A DNA stretch of 64,000 nucleotides from Ficedula albicollis (GCF_000247815.1 NC_021673.1:41680592-41744591); one strand, 5' to 3'. Positions 37,675-52,290 are shown, numbered from the stretch's first letter. Numbers and translations: made by a program. The notes: a model not told the origin generated them from the sequence alone.

Positions 37675-40600
37675 TTATTCCCACATATTTGGGAATAAAA
37701 CCCACAGAATATTGGCTGAAATATGTTATCTAATATCCTATTCATAAGCTCACTTATAACAAATAATTAGCATTCTGTGAGCCATATGTTTCTTTTTACA
37801 TCCTGTCAAGGTCCTCTGCCTAAAATGATGCTTCAGCCTGATCAGTTTAGGTAAGTGGGAACTTTAGACAGCAGTAATCATGAATGCTCTGTACTTAGCT
37901 TCTGTCTGGCTCAAAACAGCCTTCGTGCTTCTGAATTATTATTAGAGACCCTTAAGTTTTGGACTAGCAGTACCCTGTCTGTGCCTCATTTTTAGTCATA
38001 TCACAGGACAGCTTTTGTCTCACGAGGAGACTGTTATCTTAACTCTGCTGATTCTTGGAGTTTGTGTCCCCTTTTGCTCTTACAGATCTCTAGGAAAGAG
38101 ACCTGAGTTATGTCAAAGATCAAAGCAAGTGTCCTTGCCCTCCTCTTCGCTCTCTTTTCTGATTTCTCTTCTATGGAGATTGGCAGGTTCTGCATGTAGC
38201 AGGAGGCTTTCTGTTCTGAAAAGTGAGAGCTTTGGGGCAAACCATAAGGTATTCTTAGGGAGAAAGAGGCTACAAATTCTCTTTTCCATGGAAGTAAATG
38301 AAGGTGTGTGAGAAGTCTTCCATGGAGTTTAGCTTTTATTTTTTCCTATCTTTTCTGCCTGGCTGGTAATTTTGGGGGTACTAGCTAGATTTATCATAAC
38401 GACATTTTTGTCCAGCAAGGCTGTGCTCTGAAAATAAGCAAGAATCACAAGTGAAAATATGCTTTCTTGCTGTTACCAATGGACTTAAATAGACATGAAT
38501 GAAGCTGGTTTTTTCAGCTTCCTGAGGTGGGAACACTGCAACCCGTTTGACATCCTCCTCTGACTTCAAGTGACCAGAGAATGAATTGAGTAATGCTCTG
38601 TCTGGTGTGTATCTAGGTGGATTCCAAAAATAGGTGCATCCTCATATTCTCTCTTTAGTTTGAACATGAATGGTAGCTTTTGTTTTCAGCCCTTGGTTGC
38701 TACTGTTCGGATGCTTTTCCAGATAAGGCCAGCCTATCTGTGAAGTAGAAGCATGTTCATTTTTACTTCTCAGAATTTTTCTTCTACCTGATTTGAGTTC
38801 TGTCCAGAGACAGAGCAGAGGGAAACATACATGGTAATTTAGTTCCTGGATTACCCTGGATTTGCTGTAACCACAAACACAAGGGGATAAATGCTGTCAA
38901 GAACGAGTCTCAGCTCAGATGAATGTTAACTGAAGATGAAAATCACTATGGAAAAATAGAGCTGTTGCTGCTAAATCAAAACAATACATCCTTTTTGAAC
39001 CCTTTGGGAAAGCTCTTCTTGCACAAAAGATCTTCTGTGAATCAAAAAGTTATCCATTAATTCCTGTTATCTCTTCCCTGTTTTACATTAGAAGATACCT
39101 TGGCTAGGATGATCATCATCTTTTATTCTCTCTCTGCTGTCTTGACTGAATACAGAATATGACTCTGTGGTCAGTTTAATCCTCATTTCAGATGCTGAGA
39201 GGAGAGGTGCTTATTTATGTCCAAAATGAAAAAGCAAAAACATCCATCTGGCTGAACTTCGTGATTCACTAAGATCTTGGAGTAATGCTTTTTCTGTGAG
39301 CAGCTAACTTACTCAAACTGATGCTGATTTGCTGAGTAAACCCCTCTTGGACGATACAGAGCTTATTGTCTCTCTCAGCATTGCCTAATAGAGGGAAAAT
39401 TGAACACAATGAAGACTTGACCCATATACTACCTTTATTAGTTTTTTCTTTCTCTTTTCCCTTATTTTCACTCCAAGACAGTTTGGTAGTTGACCACTTT
39501 GCATCTTGAAAGACAAGTACTCTACCTTAAACCATCTCCATTTGGTGCAGCATGGTTCATGAAATTGGGCTGTGTTTCTTAATCTATTTTTTTTTCAGAC
39601 TCTGGAGAACAACATTGTGCTGTTGGTACTGGTTTTGAGCTGAAGTTCCTATCTGGAAAATGTATCCCTGCATGTGGCATACTGAGCTTGCAGAGCTGGT
39701 CTGCAATGCAGTCTGAGGAAATGGATACTTGAATGAAATCATTATTACTCTCACAGATGCAGAAAAGTAGACATACAGTAATGGCTTAGACAAAATGTAT
39801 TGTTTAAAGACCATGTTAAATGGATTCCTTCAGGAGGGCTTGTGTTTTTATGGAGAATGCTGTCCAAGCAAGAAGGATCTGTTCTTCCTTAGTCCAACAG
39901 AGTAATTGAAAATGACTTGGAAACTTCAGTCTGCTTCCTGTATTTCTCTTCAGGCCAAATACCTGCAAAAATAAACATTATACTACTTTTTCCATCAAGA
40001 TAGACATGTTTAGAGGCCCTGTTTCTAATCAGACAATTTTTGGAAGCCTAATATTGTACTTTGAAATCAGAGCAGTAGTCTTCTCAACTGATTCATGTAT
40101 TTTTCCAAAGTAAATGTAAGAGATTTTCTTTCTTTTGTTAAACTTCAAAATGTAGTCCTGTGGAACTTTTAGGATTTCAAGGCAGGGAAATCACTTTGCC
40201 TGGAGTGACATAGGCCAAATGGCCTCAGGGTTAGTGATATAGAAATTCACCCATTGTGCTTCTTTGCCTCCAGTCCTTTAAGTGTGTGTCCCCAGGTCTT
40301 TTCTGCACACTGGTGTGCGTTGAGAGAAAACCTTATACAACTTGTCTCATTCTCTGTATTTATATTCTAAGGAATGCATCTGGGAGGAAGAGGTGGAAAT
40401 TCTTTTTAGAAAAAAAATCTTTGATCCCTAAGATCATGATTGATAGGAAGAAATATGTCTGTATTTACTTTAAAATCCTTTCTTTGTACAAGATCCACAA
40501 CTTTGCTAGAAATAAACAGATCAGGGGGGAGAGAGTCAGAAAGTGACTTGGTTGCTGTTACTGGGATCATGATCTGCAGTTTATGTCTTTAGAAAATATA

Positions 40601-43600
40601 TTATAATAATTTTAGAACTTGCTTATTAGCTTTTTATCTTGCTTATACTTGGGAACCAGTGTGCATTTCTTTGTATAGGAAATGACCAAGAAATAAAGAA
40701 TCATGTCTAAATTTTAGTAAGCAAACAATTAACATCATTTAGTTCTGGTTTCATACGAGGTGCTGAATATTTCACTCATTTGTGTGCACAGGCAGGCACA
40801 CACATACGCATTGCTTGTCAGGTTATCCATTTGTAGAGATGAAAGCTGTGGTTGCAGTCTATGATGTGCCTTTAACCTCTTTATTACCAAGATGTAGTTA
40901 TAAATAAGGTATCAGATTCCCAAGATCTTATCCATATTATTTCTCAATATGTGAGTTCTCAAGTCTACTCACCAGTTCTGATTTGTAGGTTTCCTTACAT
41001 GTAGAAGTGATTTTTGGCATGAGTGTTTCTCTGAAGGAGTCTAATGTAATAATAGACTGTTTTGCGTTACTCAGAAGTGTTTATTTTCAATGCCTGCTTT
41101 TGCTGCTCACACAGGGAAGGGGTAGGTATTTGGTGCACTGTGTTTGCGTGAGAAGAGTGGGCTCCATGCACTGTTTAAAGGTTCAGTTACATCTGAGAGA
41201 TTGCGTGATACTGAAGAAGTGCCCGGTGTAAACCTCAGTTTTCCTCTCAAGTGTGTGATGCTGTTGCGTAAGCAGAGTAGCACATAAGCACAACTGCCTC
41301 TTGCTATGCTAGAGTAGTAGTCCAATTTTAGCTTAGCCTGAACTGATCTGAAATCTTTATCCTGTCTGTGGTGCAAAGTTCTGTATCAATAGGCATGACT
41401 GAGCAGTGAGAGGAGGCTTGTGTTGCTGTCCCACATCTCAGCATGGTCGAATTTCATTATGATATGTAAGAATTGTCATGAGAGTAAAAGCTCGAGGTTC
41501 AGAAGGCAATGTTCGTAGGCTTGCTAAAAAATGATGAGTCATCACTGACCTGGCATCTTGTTTGCAAACATCTCATCGTGCTGGTGAGGAAAGCCTTCAT
41601 ATCATCAGCCATCTCCTGAACCATTTTCTCTTCCTTCCCCTCACCCATTGGCTGTGATCCTTATGAAATGATACAAGGCTGGACTGTGGGGTCTTTGTTT
41701 TCTTCTTTTCCCCGTGGGATCCTAAAAGAGTATGGTATCCAACTCGTATTTGAGCCTCAGTGGAGATTGGCTGTCTGATTTTCATTCCAACGTAATATGT
41801 CATGAATATTAAAACTCCTAAAATATGCAGCTGAGCCTGCATTTCTGCAAGTACTACAATCCTTGCAAAAGCAAAGCAGAAATTCTCTGAGCTCTAAACA
41901 AAATGCTTGCTTCCTTAGGAAATGTTTCACAGTACAGGTATCAGGAGCAGGTGGAGACAAGGGTTCACCAGCTTGATACTGCTGATGGTGATGCTGGTGC
42001 TGGGTTGTGATGCTGACATTGGGAGCAGCATTCAGACTTGCACAAGGGGAGATTTTTGGGCAGGAATTTCATACTGCGCTGCAGAGCGTTCTCATCAGTT
42101 AGCAAAAGTCTTGATTCCTTTTTGAGCAAAGTTGCAGTGGTTACAAATATCCAGGCATTTGCTGAGGGCCTGTGTGCTCGGTTTGGGTGGTAAATTGCAT
42201 TTGAGCCAAACATAGAAACCCAGCAGTTTCTGTACAGCTGCCTGTGGAGTGGGATGCCACACAAATAGCCTCAGCAAGTTCTGGTCTTCGTTGCTAAGAA
42301 TGGAACCAGGAACAAATGTTCAATTTTTTGTTTTCTACATGCATCTTCTTCTATTAGTAAACACAAACGTAGTCATGGAAATCTGTATGTCTTCCATTCG
42401 CAATCTTTGCTTTTATAACTGTTTCCTCAGAATGCAGAGCAAAGCTAACAAAAAAAGAAGTAGTTTTATGATGCAAACAATGTTTCTCCTATTTAGCTTT
42501 CTGAAAGCAAACCTGAAATAAATAGTTGTGCAGCCAGAGTACAATTTGCAAGCAGTATTTGAATAAAGATAATAAAGAAGAATTACAGTTCACTGTAAGG
42601 ACTCAGTTTAGTTGCATCAGTCTTAATGCAGTCTTACCTATTCTGTATTTATAAAAGTAGAAGAAATAAAATGATCATGGCCTTAAAACCTCAATACTGC
42701 AATGTAGACAGCTGCCAGTAGAATCCAGTCTTCATTAAGAAAGCAACTTGTAGTATTGCAATAGATTTTTTAAAAAAATTAAGATGTCTCTGTATCTTTA
42801 TCCTTTTTGGTCCCAAGGACTTGCTAAGTTAGTTAGGTTCTGAAATTCAGGGCATATGAATGATACAGCTTTTCAAATGAGGTATACATGCAAGTAAAAT
42901 CATTCCACTGTCTTTTGTTAATTTATCCAAGTAGACACTGTTCTATCAGTGAATGTTTTACATTCATAGTGTCTTAGTTTGTAAACCTTTTGGAGCAGAA
43001 ACATCTGACTTTAGGTTGTGCAGGGAGCAGGGTTTTGGCTTGGACTTGTCAGTGCTGCTCAGAAAAAAAAAAACCAACCTAAAAATGGTTGGTTCTGGAG
43101 GGAGGGGGAATATCTAAATTTGTGGGAAGTAATGCAAAGTAGAAGTGTAAACTTGCACATACCACATTTCAGTTCTGTTTGGGCTTTGTTGTATACCTAT
43201 AAAATGGTAGGTAGAAACTCCAGTGAATAACAGCTAAGAAGAGCTTTTATGTACTTTTCCTAAGTGCATTATAAATGCACAAATATATATATAGCAAAAT
43301 AAGAGGACATGATTTCACATATATTTGTAAGAAATAATCAAACGGGATTACTCCATGGCTGCTGTTACATAGCTGTTAGTATCATTCTTAACTGCCTATC
43401 AGCATGATTTGATTAAGAGTTTCTTAGTGAATGTGCTGCTTTGATTATTAAAGTTGTATATAATATCAAAGTTCTTGTAATTTAGGCTGAGAATTGTTAT
43501 TTTTATTGGGAAAAAAAAGGATAAAATCATATTGATTTGTTAAAGTAAGCTTTGATGTTCAGAAATATATGTTGTTTCTCATGTTTTAGGGCCAGGTTTT

Positions 43601-46600
43601 CCTTTCCTGAGACTTCCTTGTAGAAATAAAATAATTAACAAAGGATGGCATGTCTTCTGTGCTTTCTCACAGCAGGAACAGAATTCCTGCCTTACCCTGT
43701 TGTGGTCTTTACACTGCCCTCAAAGGGATTTAGACCAGACTCATAAATCTCAGCTCAAGTCTGTAGGCTATTTGAAGGCATTTCTATAGAGTCAGGTTTC
43801 TTCCATTCCTATTCTATTCACGTGATTCACGGTATTTGACTGAGGAAAATGTTCAGGGATACCTTCTGGCAAAATCACTCATCAGGGAGTTGGGTTCTAC
43901 TTCTCATAATTAGAGAGATCAGGGGAGGGGAAGTTGTGAGCCTCAGTGGTGGTACCCAGAGTGAATCTGTTTACCTTTTCTGTGGCTGTGGGGGTGGTGT
44001 CGATTCCTGACACCCTGCCCCAAAGCAGGATCCTTCAGGCCTGTAAAAGGCAGGAATGTTTCTCTCCATCCCTGCTGCATCCTCGAAGCTTCGTTTCTGC
44101 AAAAGCTCCCAGCTCCATATTAGGCATGAGTAACTCATCTGGTCAAAGGGCAGGATTGCCAAACATGTTAGTAGAGGTTCTTTTTATGTATTTTGGAAGT
44201 TCTTTCCTTAACAGTACCTTGTTTTTCCTTTATGTGTTTCCTTGGTAATAGGGAAGTCATGGTCTGAAAATGAAGGGTTCTGACTACTCAGGCCAGGTAT
44301 TTTGTTCTGTCTTTTTGCTGATACATCCTTTTTCAAGGCAAGTGAGGCAGAAGGATGACATTGCCATCATATACATAGCTTTGGAATGATTCAATAAAAA
44401 TGTTTCTCAATTCTAAAAGTATATTGCTGACTTTGTGTAATATACTTTAATGAAGAGCTAGATTTCCAAAATTGGAGGTCCCTGACTGTGCTGCTCCTCA
44501 CACTGGCCAGTGCCTGATCACAAGTAATACCCTGAGCAACAGGTGTGTTGGTATAGCTGGCCAGAGATACCAAGGAGGTTGGAGGTGTATAAATACAGGA
44601 TTTAAGAAATATATTGGCTTTTCGTCCAGTTATCAGCATCTGGCTTTAATTCTTCTATAGGAACTGTTCTGCTGCCCTTGTAAAGGAGAGGTAAAGAGAG
44701 AATGGAGCTAGTATTAAAAAATAACTCAAAGTTGGCTACTGAGTGAAAGAAATAGCCATGTGTTTTTTAAGAGAAATATTATCAAAGATTTTAAAGATGA
44801 TTGCTTATCTTCCTCCTCTCTAGCCCTAGAGTAATTTGGAGAGATTCTGTTTGGAGTGAATGGGGGTTACTCCATGAGAACTGGTGGGGTGGAGGGTACT
44901 TTTGTCTGCTGTAATACTTCTGTATTCTGTAATACTGCTACTATTACCATCAGTTATTCTTTTAGTATCTCTACAACAGAGGAAAAGATTTTCCTGACAT
45001 TAACATAGGGCTCTCTGTCTAACTCTGCACTTCCATGACACTTCATCACTGATACTTTTGTTTCTAACCATCAGTGATGATGTCTCAAAGAATTGGTGCT
45101 TTGAGAGCATTTTGTGAGGGCTGCCTTAAAACACAGGTTGGTGCTGCTCAGAAGTGCTGTGGACACATGTGGTTTGGGTTATACATCACACAATTTGAAG
45201 TTATAATGAGGTTTGACCATGGATTAATGGAGTCTCTTGTAGTCTCTTGTAATCTGTGAATTTATCTAAACAGTATTGCAAACATCTTACCTCTGATGAG
45301 TCTACAGCACAAATTAATGAAATATTAATAGCTCTAGAAAAACATTCATTATCTCTTCTTCCAAATATCAATCAATTAGCATGTCTCCTGATCAGGGTAT
45401 TTATTTCTAGTTTGTTTTGTGTGGCTTTTTTTCTTTTTTTAAACTGTGCGACTCCAAAGTGCAGGGAACTCTGTGCTCAGCCTTACTGTGAAAGCAGTTT
45501 TATTGGATAGGAACATTAAATTTGCCACTGTAGTCAGTTTGGGGAAAAGTTTCAAGATAGCATATGGATGGTGAGTGTGCAAATCCTGTTTGCAGGATTA
45601 TAGAAGTTGAATGAGAAACTAATTCAGTATGGCATGTTGCTTTTCATTTTTGAGATTTGAAAAGTCAGACAGCACCAATATCAGCGTTCTTAAACTAATT
45701 CTGAAATTCTTTAGATTTGCAGTGAAATAGGCATGGAAAATGTACATGTAGTGACCCACTGGAAGGGGTAGGAGCCTTAGTGCTCCAAATTTAAATTTGT
45801 TTTGCAGTTGTGGGTAATACAAAAGGTGGAGAGACTGAAAGCTTTTTTCTTTTTTTTTCTTTGACACCTTTTGATTGGAAAAGTGAAGTGCCACAATATC
45901 TGTTACTTTCCTATAATTGCTCCTTTTGCACATTTATCAGGTATGTCCCATAGATTTGATTTTTCTTTTACATGCTGTATCATCTCTTGTAAAATTCCTT
46001 TGAATTTAGGTGTGTTACTAGGACTGCACCAGCGTAGAGGGGAGGAGGACAAAGCCAAAAGTGTCCCTGACTGGTATTTCTGAGTTGAAACAGCCCAGCT
46101 AGAAATTCTGCTTGTCTTTCTGGGGTCTCTTCTGGGAGGATGAGGGCTTTCTAACCCTTTTGGAGTCTGAGCATGTTACGACCCAAAGTAAATGGGATGG
46201 AGGCAGGTGGAGGTAGCTTTCCATTTCTTCATCTCAAGCCTCAGGCTAGTTTCAAAAGAGTTACTAAACCCCCCCGCTGTGTAGAATTAGCTGGGTCCTC
46301 CCTGCAAGTGAGTGTGAGAGATGGGCTTGGAATTCTACAGTAACACAGGGATGTCTTTAAATAGTACCACAGAGCCTTGTAAATTTAGGATTTGTTTAGT
46401 CTTTCATTGTTCTAAGGAATCTTCAATTATCACATTGGTTTGTGCATGAATGTATATTATTAAACCAGTTTTAAAAATGCATAATGCTGGGAGCACAGTG
46501 TTTTGCAAAGCTGAAACTTGGCATTATAAATTCATTCTTTTGCACTTGAGTGAAATATGAGGAAAGAGTGCAAGTCCATCAGAAATTAACTCCTTGTGGT

Positions 46601-48069
46601 CCTTGTTTCGGCTAAGCAATGGGGTACCCTTCTTTTTTTTCTCTGATAACTTAAAGTATTTTCTTGCCTTAAAGATTTTTGTTAAAATCCTCAGGACATC
46701 CCTTCCAACCAATCAGTCCATCCCCAATTCCCTGTACAGGTTCAAGTAAAAACTCCAAACAAATCCACTTCACTCTGGAGTATTCAGGCACTTCATAAAT
46801 GCTAAACCAGAGCCAATATTAAGTTCCCCATCTCTTGGGATTAATGAGCAGCCATCAAGACCAGGGGAAGGGGTGGGAAGAGAAAGAGAAGAAAAAAGCC
46901 CAAACTACTCGTTGTTCAAACTTGTTTAGTACACCTGTGCCTTTTAAACAGTTCTTATTGTAAGCAAATTTTTCATTGAAATTCAAGGTAAATTTTCTAG
47001 CTAGTCACATTGGTTTTAGGGGATAAAAATCCTAATCTAAGTGGAAAGGAGTCTGATACCCTTAAATGATGATATGTAACTACACATTATGTTCTTTCAT
47101 TTTGCTTTGAATTTTTGAAACATCAAGCTACATTTGGTTCCTGTTCCCAGGCTTTTATGTACAACATGAGGCCTGAAAGTATGCTTTGGGAAGTGAAAGC
47201 TGACATTCCTAGAGGATCATTTGTTTGGAGCAGCTAGGGTTTTAAATAAAACATCAAATACGAGGAAATCAGAAGAACTGTCAATGTTGTCGTTACCCGA
47301 ATGCAGTTCAGATCAGCAGTGCTGAAAAGTTGTCATCTGATGGTTACAAGATGGCCTGTGACACAGTGCAGTTTTCTCAGAGACAGGTGTGTATTAGGTT
47401 GATGTAACAAAATTGCTGCCTGCAGAAAGATAGGCAGAGCTGCACTTCCCTTCCTCACATTAACTTCATCTGCAGTGAGGGCTGGGAGACCATGCTAATT
47501 TGGAGGGCAAGAAATACTGAGGGATTACTCTGGGGAGAGAAGAGTCTGCATGAACTGAGAACAAACCGAGTTCATTGTCCTGGATTCTAGCATTGTTGTA
47601 AATTAAAAACACATTTAAGTATGGTTTTGCTAGAGTTTCCTTCTGAGAATTCATTCCCCTTTCGGTTTGTTACATCAGTTCCATCAGAAAATGTAATTCC
47701 AGCTTTTTCTTTAGTTTTTAGTGTGTGTGCCTCGATTGTAAAACACAAATTTGACCTGCCAGTGTGAGTGCAAAGGAGTTTTGATGTATGCTTAGGGAAA
47801 GGATGTCTAGCACTTGCCTGAGAGTGACTTCTAATTCTTCTATAAATATAGGGAGACCTGGCACCAGCTTCTGAGGGCAGCTGGGGTCAGTGTTACCACA
47901 CATGCTCTCACAGATTGTTCCTTCCCTTGTAGCACAAGAATATTTGCAATCTGTTCAAAACTCACTGATTTCTGGTTTTAATTGTAGAATGTGCACAGGG
48001 ATGCATGTGCTCCTAAACCCCACTCCTTTGTAGGTGAAGGCTTCATAGAAGTGTAAATCATACAAATAA

Positions 48070-48181
48070 TCCCCTCTGGAAATGACAGGCAAAGAGGGTG
48101 AAATGTCTCAAATCTTGCAGCCAGCTTAGCAGAATCTTGAATTTTAACTCAAAACTCATGAGATGCAGTCCAGAGCTTCTA
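48070..48181 (-). mobile_element. MIR-like SINE relic
   Basis: GGAAATGACAGGCAAAGAGG, TGTCTCAAATCTTGCAGCCAG, TTAGCAGAATCTTGAATTTT and CAGTCCAGAGCTTCTAT keep the order of the reverse MIR core and 3' half (GAAACTGAGGCACAGAGAGG, TGCCCAAGGTCACACAGC, GGCAGAGCTGGGATTCGAAC, CTCCAGAGCC). It ends just before the first copy of the 698-bp duplication. Confidence 0.65.
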
Positions 48182-48205
48182 TCAGAGAATGGACCTTTTT
48201 GTCTC

Positions 48206-48903
48206 TTGCAGTCATTTGTTTTCAAAGATGTTCCTGTTTAAATGTCTTGACTGTGTACAGATGATCTGTAAGGAGCAGTCAATAATCAGAAAGCCTTGTG
48301 ATGCTCAGTTATGATTTTTTCCAAAGCTCTGACCTGTGCAGGGTTCCTTCTGAATGTGTCTGGTTTCTAAGCCCTCTATGGCAGATATTTGTCATGAGCT
48401 CCCATGAGTTAGAGCAGAGCAAATGTAATGCCCTTTCAATATCTGCTTGAAAACATCTAAAGAAAATCAGGGAAATAATGTTTACGTAGCATGGTCATGA
48501 AATCATTAGCAAGCTGGCTGGCAAATTAGAATTTTTTGAAAAGGAAAATTTAATTAAGTAATGACATAGTTGTAGTGCAGTTTCATGCCCTCCTCCTAGA
48601 CAAGCATTCATTATGAGCTTGAGTAAATATTAGATATTTATCACATAAGATGTTAAATATTGAAATTTTCTTGTAACAGATATATATTCCTACCTGGTAA
48701 GCTGCTCTTCAATATTGAATTAGAAGGACAAGTTTGTCTTAAGTTGTTTTCTTTTTAGGTGCCAGCTTGTAATTTACAAGCATTGAGCTGGATGAAAACA
48801 AGATTTTTCTATAGTGAGTTTGTGGTTAAGTCCCTACTCCAGGCATTAAGGCTTCTATGTCCAAAGAATGCCACTGCAGCCTGGTCCAGGAGAGTCTTAT
48901 TAG
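48206..48903. repeat. 698-bp duplication, copy 1
   Basis: From TTGCAGTCATTTG to GAGTCTTATTAG, repeated at 49004-49701 in direct orientation, offset 798. Reading both copies through I found no difference. A 100-bp unique spacer (48904-49003) separates them. There is no known gene inside. Confidence 0.95.
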
Positions 48904-49003
48904 TGGCAACCAGCACCTGCAGCTGATACTGTGGAGTAAAGGCATGGAAATTGTTATTTGGCTTTCATGGGATATCTCCCATACTGGCATTTGTCAAAAT
49001 AGG

Positions 49004-49701
49004 TTGCAGTCATTTGTTTTCAAAGATGTTCCTGTTTAAATGTCTTGACTGTGTACAGATGATCTGTAAGGAGCAGTCAATAATCAGAAAGCCTTGTGAT
49101 GCTCAGTTATGATTTTTTCCAAAGCTCTGACCTGTGCAGGGTTCCTTCTGAATGTGTCTGGTTTCTAAGCCCTCTATGGCAGATATTTGTCATGAGCTCC
49201 CATGAGTTAGAGCAGAGCAAATGTAATGCCCTTTCAATATCTGCTTGAAAACATCTAAAGAAAATCAGGGAAATAATGTTTACGTAGCATGGTCATGAAA
49301 TCATTAGCAAGCTGGCTGGCAAATTAGAATTTTTTGAAAAGGAAAATTTAATTAAGTAATGACATAGTTGTAGTGCAGTTTCATGCCCTCCTCCTAGACA
49401 AGCATTCATTATGAGCTTGAGTAAATATTAGATATTTATCACATAAGATGTTAAATATTGAAATTTTCTTGTAACAGATATATATTCCTACCTGGTAAGC
49501 TGCTCTTCAATATTGAATTAGAAGGACAAGTTTGTCTTAAGTTGTTTTCTTTTTAGGTGCCAGCTTGTAATTTACAAGCATTGAGCTGGATGAAAACAAG
49601 ATTTTTCTATAGTGAGTTTGTGGTTAAGTCCCTACTCCAGGCATTAAGGCTTCTATGTCCAAAGAATGCCACTGCAGCCTGGTCCAGGAGAGTCTTATTA
49701 G
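49004..49701. repeat. 698-bp duplication, copy 2
   Basis: Direct copy of 48206-48903, with no difference seen by eye. It diverges at its right end into GAGCTCTCTTTGG, where copy 1 enters the spacer TGGCAACCAGC. Complete identity in neutral intron sequence points to a very recent event or false duplication in assembly. Confidence 0.95.
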
Positions 49702-51688
49702 AGCTCTCTTTGGCCAAACCTGCCATGGTTTTTTCCATAAATTTTGCTTGCATGAGACTTCTGAGGTTCCAGTGTGTTGTTTTCTCCTCTGTTTATATTT
49801 CATTATTCTTCTCATCATTTTCTGGTCTCTGAGAAAGAAGAAGCTGCAAGTATTTCTTATAGTTTAGCCCTGAAGAAGTTGGTCCAGGGAAGCTGGAGTC
49901 TTTGCATTGCTCCTTGATCAGCAGATCTTCATAGAAACTTAGATCTAGATCTGGAGTTTTGTGACTTCAAGTATGCTTGAAGCTTAAAAATACTGTGAAG
50001 GGTATGTATTATTATATTTATTATATCCATTATTATTAGTAAAATGAAGTGTATTATTACACCTTGTGTGCCACCAGCTGAAAGGGAGTTTGAGGTATGT
50101 AGCATAAGGAATACCTTGTGCTGAAACCAGACTGGCAAACTGGAATCAGTTTTGTTGCATGCAATGTCTTCAGCGAAGGTATTCTTGTGTTATTACCTTG
50201 CTATCTTTATTTCTTTCTGTTTTGTTTTTTTTTTTCTTTTTCCAGAAAAGATGCATCAGCTATTTGTAATTTTGAATGCATTAGGAAACAGTCAAAACAG
50301 TGACAGCTAGGTCAGGAAAACAGATGCATTCCTTCATTGTAATTGCATATGATAATCCTATTCATTGTTGATATTTTAAAGGAAATTATACTGATTTATA
50401 AATTAGTCTTTGATTTGAGTTCAGTGCAAGACCCACAGCAGAGTTATCTTTGCTTTGGAATTGACAAAACTGCACTGTTTGTCATTTGGTCATTTAGTAG
50501 CAGCCCAGCAAATGCAAAGCTGCATAACTATAAATCAAAAACGAGTGTTTGCTGCTGCCTTTGAAAAAAGTTGCTGACATATTAGAGAGATGCTAAATAA
50601 GCCTTATTGATGTTTCATTCTAATTAAATACAAGGTAAATGTTCAGTAATTGCACCTTTCATTAAAATGTGAGTGTGTGATTTGCAAGCTTCCCAGCTCT
50701 GCCCTTTAAAAATCATCAGAAAATATTTTGGCCGGGTAGTATTAGGTCACTATAGCTTAGCAATGTATTGGTAACTTAATAAGCTGTTGGCATTTGTTTT
50801 GGAGAAATCTTCCTTCATAGGCAAAGTTTTCAGACTGCTTGGCTAAACAATCTTTCTTCATGTGAAATAATATAATAAGGTTCTTGGTATTGAATTGAAT
50901 GCTTTACTGTGACCTGTGCTTGGGACCTTTGTGCACGGACTGAAATCGCTTGACAGCAGCAGGATCATTTGGTGACAAACATGCCCATCCCATTACATCC
51001 ATCTATCTCATTTACATGGTCACCTACTGCTGCTGGTTGCTTAGGTCTGAGCAGCTCCATGCTACAAAATGAAGCCGTCACCCTCGTCATTTTTTATGTT
51101 GTTGGAATGAATAAATGTTGGACTTTGCTATCAGTACTGCAGGTGAGTTCATGCCTCCCATGAAAGCCTGGCACATGTCGTTCTGTGAAAGAAGATAGGG
51201 AAAATTTACATTTTTGCCTGCTTTAAATTAGGATCTGTACTAATGATTTAGGCTATTGTGTTATGGGAGCATCGATTTCATCTTTTCCAATGATTCCTTT
51301 TAATGAAATTGTTCAAGGCTCAGTTCACTAACAGAGGAGAGGCTGCTCTCTGCATTATTGGAGCCAAGTTTAGGTCACAGATCTTGGCTCTTCTATCATG
51401 AGAATCGTTCAATAGAAAACACGGACAGGCCAGAGAACAATTTTCAGCTAATTCCGTGATTGCTTTGAGAGCAGTGGTGAAAAGCACAGGAGTTAATGAG
51501 TCTCTCCATTACTTACCCATTCCAACTAACTCAGAAAGCCAAATAGAAAAAGCCCCTGATTTTAAACTGAAACTAATTTTTTTTAACTGTCCCCAAAATA
51601 GACCTGTTTCAGCTGAGGAGGCCTCTCTCTAGTAAAAGATCAAATGTTTGAAAGGCTGATTCTGCTCCTTTCTGTTCTCCTGTCTGTC

Positions 51689-51790
51689 AGTGGCCTTGGA
51701 AAAGTCACTTCATCTCTATTTCTGTCTTCACATTTGAAAAGATAATATTTTCCTGTTCCATTAGGGTTGTGGCTTTGCAGTATTTGAGCG
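51689..51790 (+). mobile_element. MIR SINE relic
   Basis: GGCCTTGGAAAAGTCACTTC, TCTCTATTTCTGTCTTCACA, TTTGAAAAGATAATATTTTC and CCATTAGGGTTGTGG align in order with the sense MIR core (GACCTTGGGCAAGTCACTTA, CTCTCTGTGCCTCAGTTTCC, TCTGTAAAATGGGGATAATA, CCTCATAGGGTTGTTGTGAG). The most legible of the MIR-type relics here. Confidence 0.75.
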
Positions 51791-52079
51791 GCTTGAGAAA
51801 GCACAAGTGCAATTAACTACAAAGTATCCCTGAGTACAATTAAAATACAGTGTTTTTCTTACTGTGTACTTGCTGTATGTTTAAAAATGCCAACAAACCC
51901 CCATAGAACCAACCAAAAAAAAGAGCCAGTCAAGATCTTCTCTGTTTCTTTATGTAATGTGTCTGGCAGAGTGTCCTCTAAAAAGAAAGGCAGACAGTCA
52001 GAGAAGAGTACCACAAGTGCAGGAATTATATTGATAAACCAGCATCTAAATTCTTAAGGAGATAATTTTCATCACATTA

Positions 52080-52290
52080 TGCATATGTGGGTGTTGAATT
52101 GGAAATGTGTTTCTACATAAAATATAATTACATGTGTAACTTATACAAATATTAATATTTAAAAAATAAATATAATTAGTACTTATAACAACTATAATAT
52201 TATGTAATTATGTGTGCTTGAGCACTAATGTATAGATAAAATTTAGTAGATAGACTAATAATTGGATTGGTACAATAATATATTTCATGT
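52080..52290. repeat. AT-rich low-complexity stretch
   Basis: Nearly all A and T with ATATAAT/TAATTA motifs and no repeat unit of constant length. No function inferred. Confidence 0.6.

Noticed and set aside
46690..46735. CR1-like CATCCCTTCCAACC motif
   Set aside because: Only a short resemblance to the CR1 tail; surrounding sequence does not continue the CR1 consensus.
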